Positions 9,347-18,427 are shown, counted from the first letter of the stretch. The stretch: DNA of 64,000 nucleotides from an uncultured Eubacteriales bacterium (GCA_900540085.1 UQEU01000006.1:62001-126000); one strand, 5' to 3'. Translations and numbers: made by a program. The notes: generated from the letters alone by a model not told the origin.

Positions 9347-10639
9347 TTAATAGTTCAAGTATGGTGCGTATTTTTGTATTTTCGATTTGTGTTCCGAATA
9401 TGTTTTAGAACAGTAAAGTTTTCTTTCGCCGTCATGGAAGAAGAAATAGTATTTCGTTGATGACGGATACAAAGCAGCCTCTATTGCATTTGCACCGGGA
9501 TTGCAAATAGGTCCTGCCGGAAGTCCTTTTACCGTTGAAGACGACAATGTACTGTAATAGTTCATATAGTAGTCTGCACTGTGAGAAGTGGTTGAAGACA
9601 AAGATGTTGCTATATGATTTGTAATATAGTCGCCTGTTGAGTCACAACCTAAAGACGGATATTGAGTCTGATTATTCAATCTGTTGTGAATTACAGAAGA
9701 AATATCTTTCATCTGTTCTTTTGAACCTGCCTCTTTTTCGATTATTGATGCTATTGTGATAACTTCATAATCTGTAAGTCCGAGTTCTTTTGCTCGTTCT
9801 CTGTATTTTTGAGGATATTTTTTCTCCATTACCTCTAAAAAACGGTTTACAACGCTTGTAGCATTTTCTCCGATATAGAAGTCGTAAGTATCAGGGAACA
9901 AAAAGCCTTCAAGTCTGTACGGTACTTCATCTCTTGCTTTCAATCCCGAAACCAATGAGTAACTGTATTCGGTAGATTGAATGGCAGAAATTAAAGCTGT
10001 TTTGTCACATACTTCGTTTGCAACAAGTTTATTGACTATTTCAGGAACTGTATAACCTTCGGGAAAAGTCAGCGTAACCGATTCTTTTGTTTTTGTTTCT
10101 CCCTGCATAGTCAAAAGCATGCCTTCAAGTCCCATTTTGCCGTTTAAATAATATGTGCCGGCAGGATACGGACCATCTACAACAGAACTTCTGATTTTTG
10201 CAAACAATTTGCAGAAACCTTTACACTGTATCAAGTCGTTCTTTTTAAGCAAATCAATAGCTTCCGAAGATGTTTCAATCTCTTGTGTGAAACTGACTGT
10301 AACGGTTGATTTGGTTTTTGTTATAGCAAGAATATCGTTTACGCAAAAAATAGCATACACAGACAAAATTATAGAAATAACTATAACGATTATAAAAAAT
10401 ATATATGTGTTTTTAACGCTTAACGATATGTTCTTGTTTTTTGTTTTTTTATCTGTTGCTTTTGTTTGTTCGGAAGAAGTTTTATTTTGCAAATCGTCTT
10501 CATCGATTACAACATCTGACAAATAAACATCGTTGTTTTCGCCTGAAAACTTTGACAAATTTACACCGTCCGAACTTTCGTTATTATATATTTTCGGTGG
10601 TTGAAGCGGTTTTTCTTCAAAATCAAAATCTTTGTTCAT
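9347..10639 (-). CDS. mltG: Endolytic murein transglycosylase MltG
   Basis: A 430-residue bitopic membrane protein. A long acidic, low-complexity cytoplasmic tail (residues 1-75) precedes one membrane helix (about 78-100), a LysM-like region (180-210, TFPEGYTVPEIVNKL) and the YceG domain. The catalytic glutamate is E301 in ASIIEKEAG, and the conserved GLPAGPICNPG loop lies near residue 385. The enzyme cuts nascent glycan strands and so ends their growth near the membrane. The gene is 4 nt after the MTHFS gene and 3 nt before U32, inside the dgt-dnaG-rpoD run. The N-terminal tail is longer than in E. coli, as is common in Clostridia. Confidence 0.93.
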   Translation of the reverse strand: MNKDFDFEEKPLQPPKIYNNESSDGVNLSKFSGENNDVYLSDVVIDEDDLQNKTSSEQTKATDKKTKNKNISLSVKNTYIFFIIVIVISIILSVYAIFCVNDILAITKTKSTVTVSFTQEIETSSEAIDLLKKNDLIQCKGFCKLFAKIRSSVVDGPYPAGTYYLNGKMGLEGMLLTMQGETKTKESVTLTFPEGYTVPEIVNKLVANEVCDKTALISAIQSTEYSYSLVSGLKARDEVPYRLEGFLFPDTYDFYIGENATSVVNRFLEVMEKKYPQKYRERAKELGLTDYEVITIASIIEKEAGSKEQMKDISSVIHNRLNNQTQYPSLGCDSTGDYITNHIATSLSSTTSHSADYYMNYYSTLSSSTVKGLPAGPICNPGANAIEAALYPSSTKYYFFFHDGERKLYCSKTYSEHKSKIQKYAPYLNY

Positions 10640-10643
10640 TGCA

Positions 10644-11204
10644 TTACTCCGTTTTGATTAAAAAATTTTCACAATCAATAAAATCGACTTTTTGGTCAAA
10701 TTTCCCTATTGGAACTTCATCTACAATGCATTCATTATAACATAAACCAACAGAAATTCCATTAAAATTTTTTAAATATCTGTCATAGTACCCTTTGCCG
10801 TAACCGATTCTGTAACCTTTTTTATCAAAAACGACGGCAGGTACTGTAATCAGTGTCTTTTCTGTTGAATTGATTTTTTCGCAAATATTTGTGTTAGGTT
10901 CTAAAATTCCGTATGCACCCTCAATTAAATCGGAAAATGAATTTATTTTATAGAAATCCATATTTCCGTTTTTGTCCTTACATACAGGCAATGCAACGGT
11001 TTTATTTCTTGCAAGCGAATTGAGAATTATATCTGTTGTATCAACTTCACTTCCGAAAGAAGAATAGCAAAAAACACTTTCTGCATTGTTGTAAATTTCA
11101 GAATTAAACAAATTGTCCGATATTTGAAAACTGAGTTTTACCTTGTTTTTTATATCGTTTCTTATTTTTTTATAATCTTTTCTCAGTTCATTCTTCATTT
11201 GCAT
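10644..11204 (-). CDS. 5-formyltetrahydrofolate cyclo-ligase (MTHFS)
   Basis: A 186-residue enzyme of the YgfA/MTHFS family that turns 5-formyl-THF into 5,10-methenyl-THF with ATP. The signature FDKKGYRIGYGKGYYDRYL is present near residues 127-146, and the N-terminus has the basic helix KNELRKDYKKIRNDI. Two starts are possible: ATG 11204, used here, or ATG 11198, which overlaps the TGA stop of the upstream DJ-1 gene as ATGA. Either gives a full-length protein, and the overlap implies translational coupling. Folate one-carbon supply fits the neighbouring thymidylate kinase gene. Confidence 0.92.
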   Translation of the reverse strand: MQMKNELRKDYKKIRNDIKNKVKLSFQISDNLFNSEIYNNAESVFCYSSFGSEVDTTDIILNSLARNKTVALPVCKDKNGNMDFYKINSFSDLIEGAYGILEPNTNICEKINSTEKTLITVPAVVFDKKGYRIGYGKGYYDRYLKNFNGISVGLCYNECIVDEVPIGKFDQKVDFIDCENFLIKTE

Positions 11205-11737
11205 TGTATGGTCTTTCTGATTTCTTCTTGTACATCGTTTCCTCGAAGATACCTAACAATTTCCAATCCGAAATCAATGCTGACACCGGCACCTTTTGCA
11301 GTGATTATATTGCCGTCTGTTACAATATATTCATCACTTGCTTTTGCACCTGTCAAATCCTTTTCAAATCCCGGAAAAGCAGTAGCATATTTGCCAATTA
11401 ATAAATCTTTATGTCCTAAAATTGACGGAGCGGCACAAATAGCACATATCAAGAGTTCATTTACAGTTGCAAAATCTATTGCCTCTTGAACTTTTTGACT
11501 GTTTTCAAGGTTAAGTGTCCCGGGCATTCCTCCCGGCAAAATTACAGCTTCTAAATTTTCGTCCAAATCAATTTCATCAACAGTTATGTCTGCCGTTACA
11601 CAGATATTTGCAGAACTTTTAACGGTTTTACCTGTAACGCCTACTGTTTTAACGTCTATTTTTGCTCTTTTAAGCATATCAACAGGGGCTAAAGCTTCAA
11701 TAATTTCAAAGCCTTCCGCTAAAAATAAATATACCAT
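11195..11737 (-). CDS. DJ-1/PfpI family protein (DJ-1/YajL clade)
   Basis: A 180-residue single-domain member of the DJ-1 superfamily. The nucleophilic cysteine is C101 in AICAAP, with the partner glutamate E14 in FEIIEAL, spaced as in human DJ-1 and E. coli YajL. Members are reported as glyoxalase/deglycase or redox chaperones; the real substrate of this one cannot be read from sequence. A GAGGTG site lies 6 nt before the ATG. The stop overlaps the start of the MTHFS gene, and the tmk gene ends 9 nt upstream, so it belongs to the same transcript. Confidence 0.88.
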   Translation of the reverse strand: MVYLFLAEGFEIIEALAPVDMLKRAKIDVKTVGVTGKTVKSSANICVTADITVDEIDLDENLEAVILPGGMPGTLNLENSQKVQEAIDFATVNELLICAICAAPSILGHKDLLIGKYATAFPGFEKDLTGAKASDEYIVTDGNIITAKGAGVSIDFGLEIVRYLRGNDVQEEIRKTIQCK

Positions 11738-11746
11738 AATAACACC

Positions 11747-12409
11747 TCAAACTATATTGTTTATTGCCTTTAAAATATCGTTATGAATGCTCTCAATGCT
11801 TCGTGGTTCGTTATTGTTTGAACAATTAATAACAGACCAGCCTTGCGATTTTGCAGAATAAAGTGCTGCCTCTCTGCAATCATTTAAAAACTTAACATTA
11901 TTTTCGTGAACATCTTTTTTTGACTCATCGCCTTTATACCGTTCACTCATAAGTTTTTGTGATATTTCAACAGGCATATCAAGAAATATTACCAAATCGG
12001 GTTTTGGTATGCCCATTTTCACATATTCGAAATCTTCGCACCATGAAATATAATTGTCCCACTTTGACTTGTCAAGTTTAACCATTTGGTATATCAAATT
12101 TGAAGTAGCATATCGGTCTGCCAATATTATATCAAAATTGTTGTAGTCATTTTTCCAATCAAGAGAAAAAGATGCGTATCTGTCAACGGCATAAAAAGCA
12201 CTCGCAGCATAAGCATTTACACTGTTTGCATCTTTTCCGAAATCGCCGTTTAAATACATTTTTACCAATTCACTTGAAGGGCTTGCATAGTCGGGCAATT
12301 TTATTTTTCTGCACTGATTAAAGTTGTTTTTTAAATATTTAAAAAGCAAATCTGTCTGTGTGGACTTTCCGCTTCCGTCAAGTCCTTCTAAAATAATAAG
12401 TTTAGCCAT
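11747..12409 (-). CDS. tmk: Thymidylate kinase
   Basis: A 220-residue P-loop kinase. Walker A is GLDGSGKST (residues 9-17), the DR(Y/H)-type motif ADRYATSNLIYQ follows near residue 98, and FLDMPVEISQKLMSERY matches the LID/dTMP-kinase region. It phosphorylates dTMP to dTDP. The form is the clostridial one, slightly diverged from the FEGxDGAGK proteins of B. subtilis, so another deoxynucleoside monophosphate kinase activity cannot be ruled out. The start overlaps the end of the DUF896 gene by 8 nt. Confidence 0.85.
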   Translation of the reverse strand: MAKLIILEGLDGSGKSTQTDLLFKYLKNNFNQCRKIKLPDYASPSSELVKMYLNGDFGKDANSVNAYAASAFYAVDRYASFSLDWKNDYNNFDIILADRYATSNLIYQMVKLDKSKWDNYISWCEDFEYVKMGIPKPDLVIFLDMPVEISQKLMSERYKGDESKKDVHENNVKFLNDCREAALYSAKSQGWSVINCSNNNEPRSIESIHNDILKAINNIV

Positions 12410-12623
12410 TATTCTTTTTATTTCTCTTCAATTTAGTTTTTTTACCCTGCTCATTTATATAGTAAGTATTATCAAGTTGAGATGTAAGACTGAGTTTGAA
12501 TGCGTCTATATATTCTCTTCTCAATTTTTTTTGCTCTTCGGCTTCAGCCTTTGTAAGACCTTCAGGTGTTTTTGATTTATGAGCAAGTTCATTTATTCTT
12601 TTTATCTTTTCTTCTGTAATCAT
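12402..12623 (-). CDS. DUF896 family small protein (YnzC-like)
   Basis: A 73-residue protein. The conserved N-terminal helical hairpin MITEEKIKRINELAHKSKTP and the LTKAEAEEQKKLRREYIDAF segment identify DUF896 (UPF0291), the family of B. subtilis YnzC. The family's biochemical role is not established. Its ATG shares one base with the rpoD stop (TGATG) and its 3' end overlaps tmk by 8 nt, so its synthesis is tightly coupled to both genes. In B. subtilis ynzC lies by the SOS gene yneA, so the placement between the sigma factor and tmk genes is a different context. Confidence 0.85.
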   Translation of the reverse strand: MITEEKIKRINELAHKSKTPEGLTKAEAEEQKKLRREYIDAFKLSLTSQLDNTYYINEQGKKTKLKRNKKNNG

Positions 12624-13750
12624 CAGTCTATAAAGTCCTTTAACTTTTTACTTCTGCTTGGGTGTCTGAGTTTTCTCAAAGCTTTTGCTTCAATTTGACG
12701 AATACGCTCACGAGTTACATTGAATTCTTTTCCTACTTCCTCGAGAGTTTTCGGATTTCCGTCATCAAGTCCGAAACGCAAACGCAAAACTTTTTCTTCT
12801 CTCGGAGTAAGGGTTTTAAGAACCTCTGCAAGTTGTTCTTTCAAAAGACTGATTGAAGCTGCGTCTGCCGGAGCAAGTGCTTCATCATCGGGGATAAAAT
12901 CACCCAAATGTGAGTCTTCTTCTTCGCCTATAGGTGTTTCCAATGAAACAGGTTCTTGAGCGACACGCAAAATCTCTCTGACTTTTTCCGTTGACATATC
13001 AAGGTATTCTGCAATTTCGTCAGGAGTGGGTTCTCTGCCGTTTATATGAAGGAGTTGAGAGTTTGCTTTTTTTACTTTATTTATCGTTTCTACCATATGG
13101 ACAGGTATTCTTATGGTTCTTGCTTGGTCGGCAATTGCTCTTGTAATGGCTTGTCTAATCCACCAAGTAGCGTAGGTAGAAAACTTGAAACCTTTTGTAT
13201 AATCAAACTTATCTACAGCTTTAATCAAACCGAGATTTCCTTCTTGAATGAGGTCGAGAAACTGCATACCTCTTCCGACATATTTTTTAGCAATACTAAC
13301 AACAAGACGGAGATTTGCTTCTGCAAGTCGTTGTTTAGCTCTTTGGTCATCTTCCGAAATTCTTATTGCAAGTTCAATTTCTTCTTCAGGTGTTAAAAGA
13401 GGAACTCTGCCTATTTCTTTAAGATATACTTTTACAGGGTCATCCATAGCAGCTGCATCGTTTGTGGCAACTGTTTCTTGTGCATCTGTTTCTTTAGGCA
13501 AATCTACTTCAAGACTTATTCCGTCTAACGCTTCTGAAGAAAAGTCATCTATAATACTGATGTTTGCAGCCTCAACCATTTCGTTTAACTTTTCAAGTTC
13601 ATCTACATCAAGGTCTAAGTCAACAATCAACATATCTATATCTTGAGCTGTAAGGTGTCCCGTTGCTTTTCCCTTTTCAATGAGCGCTTTAAAAGAAGCG
13701 TTCTTTTTAGCATCGCTTACCGGTGCATTTGGTGTAAGATTAATTTCCAT
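12623..13750 (-). CDS. rpoD: Primary RNA polymerase sigma factor RpoD/SigA
   Basis: A 375-residue group 1 sigma factor. Region 1.1-like residues 1-85 precede region 1.2 (DDPVKVYLKEIGRVPLLT), region 2 with the core- and -10-binding helix (GMQFLDLIQEGNLGLIKAVD, FSTYATWWIRQAITRAI), region 3, and region 4.2 with the -35 helix-turn-helix (TLEEVGKEFNVTRERIRQIE). I use the ATG at 13750, which has GAGGAG 7 nt upstream; the longer frame to 13801 would run into dnaG. It recognises the TTGACA/TATAAT-type promoters seen elsewhere in this window. It follows dnaG by 16 nt, the classic macromolecular synthesis order without rpsU. Confidence 0.97.
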   Translation of the reverse strand: MEINLTPNAPVSDAKKNASFKALIEKGKATGHLTAQDIDMLIVDLDLDVDELEKLNEMVEAANISIIDDFSSEALDGISLEVDLPKETDAQETVATNDAAAMDDPVKVYLKEIGRVPLLTPEEEIELAIRISEDDQRAKQRLAEANLRLVVSIAKKYVGRGMQFLDLIQEGNLGLIKAVDKFDYTKGFKFSTYATWWIRQAITRAIADQARTIRIPVHMVETINKVKKANSQLLHINGREPTPDEIAEYLDMSTEKVREILRVAQEPVSLETPIGEEEDSHLGDFIPDDEALAPADAASISLLKEQLAEVLKTLTPREEKVLRLRFGLDDGNPKTLEEVGKEFNVTRERIRQIEAKALRKLRHPSRSKKLKDFID

Positions 13751-13766
13751 AAAATACTCCTCTTTT

Positions 13767-15506
13767 TTATGTATTATTTCCAAACAATTTTCTGAAATCA
13801 TCGTCTGAAATATAATCTACATCTTTCTTTTGCTTTTTTGATATTTCTTTTCGCACTGTGTTAATACACTCTGCAAATTCCTGTTTAGAATTATTGCTTA
13901 CTGTTGAACAGGCGATAATTTTTGTATATTTAGCAAGTTCCTCTTGAGTTAAATGCTGCGACATTGAAGAAACATCTATCTCAAGTGAATTGTTAAGGCG
14001 TTGTTTCATCAAAGAAAAAACTGTTTTAAAGAAACCGCTTTGAAGTTCATCACAATCAAAGTCGTCAAGCATTTTAACACAATCGGGATATAAAAACAAC
14101 AGTGCTATCAATCTTTCCTGTGCTTTTAATGTTTTAACCGTTTCGTTTGCTTTTACTGACTCTTTAAAATTGTCGTTTATACTTTGGTCAATTATATTTT
14201 TAAATTGATTTTTTTCTTTTTTTCTGTTTTTGTTTTTTAAATATTCTTTAAGCTGAGCATTAATAGTTTCTTTTGAAACAGACAATTCATCTGCAATTTG
14301 AGAAACATAAATATCTTGTTCAACGGGTGAAAAATCAGATAAAATTTTTATTGCATCGCCAATATACTCGACTTTGCCCGAACTTGTTTGCGTATTGTAA
14401 TTGCTTTTTGCAGAATTTAATTTATATTCTATTTCATTTGCAGATTTTTCAATCATACCCATAAATCTGTCAGGACCGAGTTTATTTATAATTTCATCGG
14501 GGTCTTTTCCACCGAATAGTTTAGGTATTCTGACATTTACATTTGTTTGATTGAAAAGGCTTATTGCTTTTTTGAGTGCTTTTTGACCTGCTTCATCTGA
14601 ATCATAAATCAATACGACTTCATCGGCGTATCTTGAGATAACTCTGACTTGTTCGGTAGTAAGTGCCGTTCCGCATCCTGCAACGGCATTTTTTATGCCT
14701 GCTTGGTACATAGATATTACATCCATATACCCTTCGCAGAGAATAATTGATGATTTAATGTTTTCTTTTGCAAAATTCAAGGAAAACAGTTCATTTGTTT
14801 TCTTGTAAACAAGCGTATCTGCCGTGTTTATATATTTAGGTTTGCTGTCGTCTAAAACTCTTCCGCCAAAAGCAACGACATTTCCTCTTATATCAATTAT
14901 TGGTGTTATTACTCTATTTCTGAATATATCAAAATATTTTCCGTATCTGTTTTTCTTCACAAGACCTGCTTGCTCAATGTCAAATGATTTATAACCTTTT
15001 GATATAAGAAATTTATACAAACTGTCCCACGAATCAGGCGCATAGCCCAAACCGAATTTTGTTATTGTGCTTTCGGAAATATTTCTGTTTTTATAATATT
15101 CTTGCGCAATTTTAGAATTTTTATCATAAAGGCAAGCGTGAAAAAACTTGGCAGCCAATCTGTTTATTTCATAAATTTTTCGTTTTGTTTTAGATAAAGT
15201 GTCATCAAAATTTGTGTCGGGCATCTGCAATCCTGCTTTGTCCGCCAAAAACTTTACGGCATCTATATAGTCAAGATGTTCAATATTTTTAATAAAAGTA
15301 ACTGCGTCGCCTCCTGCTCCGCAACCGAAACAGTAAAATGACTGTGTTTTGGGATAGACAGTAAATGAAGGCGTTTTTTCACTGTGAAACGGACAAAGCC
15401 CAACAAGAATTGAGCCTCTTCTTTTTAATTGAACATATTGCGAAATAACATCTTCAATATCTGTTTTAGTTTTCAGTTCGTTTAAAAAGAACTCGTTTAA
15501 AGGCAT
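13767..15506 (-). CDS. dnaG: DNA primase DnaG
   Basis: A 579-residue primase. The N-terminal CHC2 zinc ribbon is complete (C38, H41, C59, C62). The TOPRIM fold is visible as ILCEGYMDVISMYQAG and VLIYDSDEAGQKA, the latter holding metal-binding aspartates, and the C-terminal part (~430-579) should bind the DnaB helicase. It makes RNA primers for lagging-strand synthesis. The start at 15506 has AGGGGTGA 6 nt upstream. It lies between dgt (17-nt gap) and rpoD. Confidence 0.96.
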   Translation of the reverse strand: MPLNEFFLNELKTKTDIEDVISQYVQLKRRGSILVGLCPFHSEKTPSFTVYPKTQSFYCFGCGAGGDAVTFIKNIEHLDYIDAVKFLADKAGLQMPDTNFDDTLSKTKRKIYEINRLAAKFFHACLYDKNSKIAQEYYKNRNISESTITKFGLGYAPDSWDSLYKFLISKGYKSFDIEQAGLVKKNRYGKYFDIFRNRVITPIIDIRGNVVAFGGRVLDDSKPKYINTADTLVYKKTNELFSLNFAKENIKSSIILCEGYMDVISMYQAGIKNAVAGCGTALTTEQVRVISRYADEVVLIYDSDEAGQKALKKAISLFNQTNVNVRIPKLFGGKDPDEIINKLGPDRFMGMIEKSANEIEYKLNSAKSNYNTQTSSGKVEYIGDAIKILSDFSPVEQDIYVSQIADELSVSKETINAQLKEYLKNKNRKKEKNQFKNIIDQSINDNFKESVKANETVKTLKAQERLIALLFLYPDCVKMLDDFDCDELQSGFFKTVFSLMKQRLNNSLEIDVSSMSQHLTQEELAKYTKIIACSTVSNNSKQEFAECINTVRKEISKKQKKDVDYISDDDFRKLFGNNT

Positions 15507-15523
15507 TGTTTCACCCCTTTTGC

Positions 15524-16525
15524 TTATTCAATCCAAAATTTAGGTACATACAACTGATTGAAAACTTTTACGGCATATGTATCGCTCATGCCTGCAATAT
15601 AGTCGCAAACGGCTCTTTCTTCTCCCTCTTCTTCACAAATGTCTAAATAAAGCTTCGGCAATTCTTCGGGCTTTTTGCAATAGTATTCAAAAATTTTCCC
15701 GAGCATTTCAACTGCCTTTTTTTCTTCGCTTTTACAGATGGGATTTGTGTAAACTGCAACAAACATAAATTTGTGCAAGTCATCGAAATTTTCCTGCATA
15801 TCTTCACTCATTTTTATTGTGTCAACGCTGTTCTCGATAACGCTTGTAACCATATTGTTTATACGCTCCGATTTTGACATTCCGAGCGCCATTCTCAATT
15901 CGATAGGTATATCTTCTTCATACAAAACACCCGCACGAATCGCATCATCAATATCGTGATTGATATATGCTATCTTATCGGCAATTCTTATTATTCTGCC
16001 CTCTAATGTTTCAGCTTCAGTGCCGACTGTGTGACAAAGGATACCGTTTCTTACTTCTTTGGTAAGATTGAGTCCCCTGCCGTCTTTTTCTATTTTATCA
16101 ACAACTCTAACGCTTTGTTCGTAGTGTTTAAAACCGCATTTTGCCAAATTGTTAAGTGCTCTTTCACCAGCGTGACCGAATGGAGTATGTCCTAAATCGT
16201 GTCCCAAAGCGATGGCTTCCGTTAAATCTTCATTTAAAGACATTGCCCTTGCAATTGTTCTTGCAATTTGTGCAACTTCAAGCGTATGCGTAAGTCTTGT
16301 TCGGTAATGATCTCCGCTCGGTGCCAAAAAAACCTGTGTTTTATGTTTCAATCTTCTAAATGATTGACTGTGAATAATTCTGTCTCTATCCCGTTGAAAA
16401 CAGGTTCTTATGGGACACTCGTCTTCTTCTCTCAATCGTCCTTTTGAGTCAGACGATAAGCAGGCGTTTTTACTTAAAATGATTTTTTCGTTATTTTGAA
16501 TATTTTTTCTAATACTTTCAGACAA
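15524..16525 (-). CDS. dgt: dGTP triphosphohydrolase-like HD-domain protein
   Basis: A 333-residue HD hydrolase of the Dgt family, which splits dNTPs (classically dGTP) to nucleoside and triphosphate. The motif set is HSQSFRRLKHKTQVF, RLTHTLEV with H80, and GHDLGHTPFGHAGE with H109-D110, all metal or substrate residues in this numbering. I use a TTG at 16525 because AAGGTG sits 6 nt upstream; the longer frame would start with a GTG inside that site. Dgt next to dnaG and rpoD is common in Clostridia and suggests control of dNTP pools during replication. Substrate range is inference. Confidence 0.9.
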   Translation of the reverse strand: MSESIRKNIQNNEKIILSKNACLSSDSKGRLREEDECPIRTCFQRDRDRIIHSQSFRRLKHKTQVFLAPSGDHYRTRLTHTLEVAQIARTIARAMSLNEDLTEAIALGHDLGHTPFGHAGERALNNLAKCGFKHYEQSVRVVDKIEKDGRGLNLTKEVRNGILCHTVGTEAETLEGRIIRIADKIAYINHDIDDAIRAGVLYEEDIPIELRMALGMSKSERINNMVTSVIENSVDTIKMSEDMQENFDDLHKFMFVAVYTNPICKSEEKKAVEMLGKIFEYYCKKPEELPKLYLDICEEEGEERAVCDYIAGMSDTYAVKVFNQLYVPKFWIE

Positions 16526-16591
16526 TAATATCACCTTCTATACACAAAATAATACGCATATCTTTTTTAAAACCCTTTAATATAACAAGTA

Positions 16592-16621
16592 TTGACGAAA
16601 AATGTTAAAATATAGTATCAT
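16592..16621 (+). promoter_or_regulatory. Candidate SigA promoter for the metallophosphoesterase gene
   Basis: TTGACG at 16592-16597 and TATCAT at 16616-16621, spacing 18 nt, 21 nt before the TTG start. It lies in the divergent gap with dgt. Confidence 0.5.
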
Positions 16622-16642
16622 AAAAACAAAGAAGGTGTAAAT

Positions 16643-17494
16643 TTGAAAAAAATAAATAAAACAATGCTTGTGTTAGGTGCAGTTACAACCGGTTTGGTAT
16701 TTGCAGCAGACCAAAATAAAAGAATTGTAAAAACACAGTACAGAATAAAAAGTGAAAAAATAAAACGCAGTATAAAGATAGTTCATCTGTCAGATTTTCA
16801 TTCTACCTTATTTTATAATCTTACGAGTAAAATTTTGGAATGTAAAGCAGATATTATTGTTGTAACAGGAGATTATATTAACGATAAATGCAAAAATAAA
16901 GACAAAATGCTAAATTATTGCAGAGAATTGTCTGCTGTTGCGCCTGTATATTATATTCCGGGAAATCATGAAAGAAGATTGAAAAATTTTGAAGAACTGA
17001 TGAAAGAACTGTCTGAAAACGGTTTTAATGTATTAGTCAACGAAGAAAAAGAAATTTTATTAAACGATAATAACATCAGTATTTTAGGATTATCGGAAAA
17101 GCAGGCTGATAAAAAAGATTACATAAACAGAATGATAAACAATTTTGTTTATGAAGATTTTTCTGAAGAGTTGAAAAATTTTGAAAAATCAAATGGTTTT
17201 AAATTGCTTTTATGCCATTTCCCTGAAAATTTTGAAAAGATAAAAGAACTAAATTACAGTCAATATGATTTTGATTTAATGCTTTGCGGACACGCTCACG
17301 GCGGACAGTTTGACCTGCCCTTAATCGGAGGATGCTTTGCACCGGGTCAAGGGATTTTTCCAAAATATACAAAAGGAATATTCGGAGAAAAATCAAAAAT
17401 GATAGTTTCAAGAGGACTCGGTAATTCTGAATTTCCTTTAAGACTGTTCAATCACCCTGAAATTGTTGAAATAACAATTGAACCTACTATTTGA
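16643..17494 (+). CDS. Membrane-anchored metallophosphoesterase (YkuE/YaeI-like)
   Basis: A 283-residue calcineurin-type phosphoesterase. All metal-site blocks are present: IVHLSDFHS, VVTGDYIN, PGNHERR and LCGHAHGGQ, followed by the family's GIFPKYTKG stretch. The hydrophobic N-terminus (MLVLGAVTTGLVFAA) is a signal anchor or uncleaved signal peptide, placing the enzyme outside the membrane. Relatives include B. subtilis YkuE and UDP-diacylglucosamine or UDP-sugar hydrolase-like enzymes; the substrate is not known. Translation starts at a TTG with AAGGTG 6 nt upstream. It is monocistronic, facing away from dgt and ending at a shared terminator. Confidence 0.88.
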   Translation: MKKINKTMLVLGAVTTGLVFAADQNKRIVKTQYRIKSEKIKRSIKIVHLSDFHSTLFYNLTSKILECKADIIVVTGDYINDKCKNKDKMLNYCRELSAVAPVYYIPGNHERRLKNFEELMKELSENGFNVLVNEEKEILLNDNNISILGLSEKQADKKDYINRMINNFVYEDFSEELKNFEKSNGFKLLLCHFPENFEKIKELNYSQYDFDLMLCGHAHGGQFDLPLIGGCFAPGQGIFPKYTKGIFGEKSKMIVSRGLGNSEFPLRLFNHPEIVEITIEPTI

Positions 17495-17518
17495 AAATAT
17501 ATATCATTTTAAAATATT

Positions 17519-17545
17519 AAAGGCGAGAGCAATGCTTTCGCCTTT
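17519..17545. terminator. Bidirectional intrinsic terminator
   Basis: AAAGGCGAGAGC-AAT-GCTTTCGCCTTT forms a 12-bp stem with one wobble and a 3-nt loop between the convergent metallophosphoesterase and YigZ genes. It overlaps the YigZ stop codon. Confidence 0.8.
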
Positions 17546-18167
17546 AATAAATTTTAGCATATTCGTTTCCTATTGTTTTTGCAAAATATTTGCCGTTGCT
17601 AATCTCAAAAAGTTTTTCGTTAAAAGCAGATGTGTCTTTATTTTGTAATGTGAATTTTACTGAAACTTTGTCTGTAAATTCGGTATTTTTAATTGTTGAA
17701 TTAAAATCTCCGAGTAAAATGTTCAATCTATCATAAAATGAATAGTCAACGCAAACCTCTAAAACATCGCACAATGCCATCGTAATAATATTTGAAGCTT
17801 CAAGTGCAATTTTAGAACCGTGCGAATATGCTCTGACAAGTCCCCCTGCTCCAAGCAAAATTCCGCCAAAATAGCGTGTTACAACAACGCAGGCGCCGAC
17901 AACTTTCGATTTTTCTATAACATCTAAAACAGGGACTCCTGCCGTTCCTGAAGGCTCTCCGTTATCACTGCACCGTTTTGTAATGCCGTCTTTCATAACA
18001 TACGCCCAAACATTATGAGTAGCGTCCCAATGCTTTTTTTTAATTTCGGCTACAAAACTCATAGCTTCTTCAACTGTTTCAACAGGTTTTGCGTAACCTA
18101 TAAACTCGGACTTTTTTTCCGTAAATTTATCGAAGGCAAATTTTTCAATCGTTTTATACTCTTTCAT
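17544..18167 (-). CDS. YigZ/IMPACT family protein (UPF0029)
   Basis: A 207-residue protein. The N-terminal UPF0029 domain carries the family block RCSDNGEPSGTAGVPVLDVI and TRYFGGILLGAGGLVRAYS; the C-terminal DUF1949-like part covers about 140-207. Eukaryotic IMPACT modulates the GCN2 kinase; the bacterial role is uncertain but linked to translation or proteolysis by family. I use the ATG at 18167, preceded by GGTG; a longer frame from 18197 would begin inside the upstream terminator. It follows rpmE but is separated from it by a strong palindrome. Confidence 0.88.
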   Translation of the reverse strand: MKEYKTIEKFAFDKFTEKKSEFIGYAKPVETVEEAMSFVAEIKKKHWDATHNVWAYVMKDGITKRCSDNGEPSGTAGVPVLDVIEKSKVVGACVVVTRYFGGILLGAGGLVRAYSHGSKIALEASNIITMALCDVLEVCVDYSFYDRLNILLGDFNSTIKNTEFTDKVSVKFTLQNKDTSAFNEKLFEISNGKYFAKTIGNEYAKIY

Positions 18168-18185
18168 ATCAACACCGAATATCAC

Positions 18186-18213
18186 AAAAAAAGGCAACGA
18201 ATTCGTTGCCTTT
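18186..18213 (-). terminator. Terminator after rpmE (perfect 24-nt palindrome)
   Basis: Positions 18190-18213 form a perfect inverted repeat (AAAGGCAACGAA/TTCGTTGCCTTT) followed on the minus strand by a run of T. It should end the rpmE transcript. Confidence 0.85.
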
Positions 18214-18223
18214 CATTGTTTAA

Positions 18224-18427
18224 TTAGCCATTTCTGCCATATCTTCTATTAAATCTGTCAACTCGTCCGCCGGTATCTACAAGTTTCTGCTTACCGGTGA
18301 AGAAAGGATGACATTTTGAGCAGATATCAACTTTCATATCGCCTTTTGTGCTTTTTGTTTGGTAAGTAGCACCACAAGCACATTTAACTGTACATTCTTT
18401 GTATTCTGGATGAATTCCGTCTTTCAT
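18224..18427 (-). CDS. rpmE: 50S ribosomal protein bL31, zinc-binding form
   Basis: A 67-residue bL31. The four zinc ligands are C16, C18, C36 and C39, so this is the C+ form, which in B. subtilis is exchanged for a cysteine-free paralogue when zinc is scarce. Start and family hallmarks are MKDGIHPEY, CSKCHPFFTGKQK and the basic tail RVDRFNRRYG. The ATG at 18427 has GAGGTG 7 nt upstream. It has its own promoter and terminator. No C- paralogue is seen in this window. Confidence 0.97.
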   Translation of the reverse strand: MKDGIHPEYKECTVKCACGATYQTKSTKGDMKVDICSKCHPFFTGKQKLVDTGGRVDRFNRRYGRNG

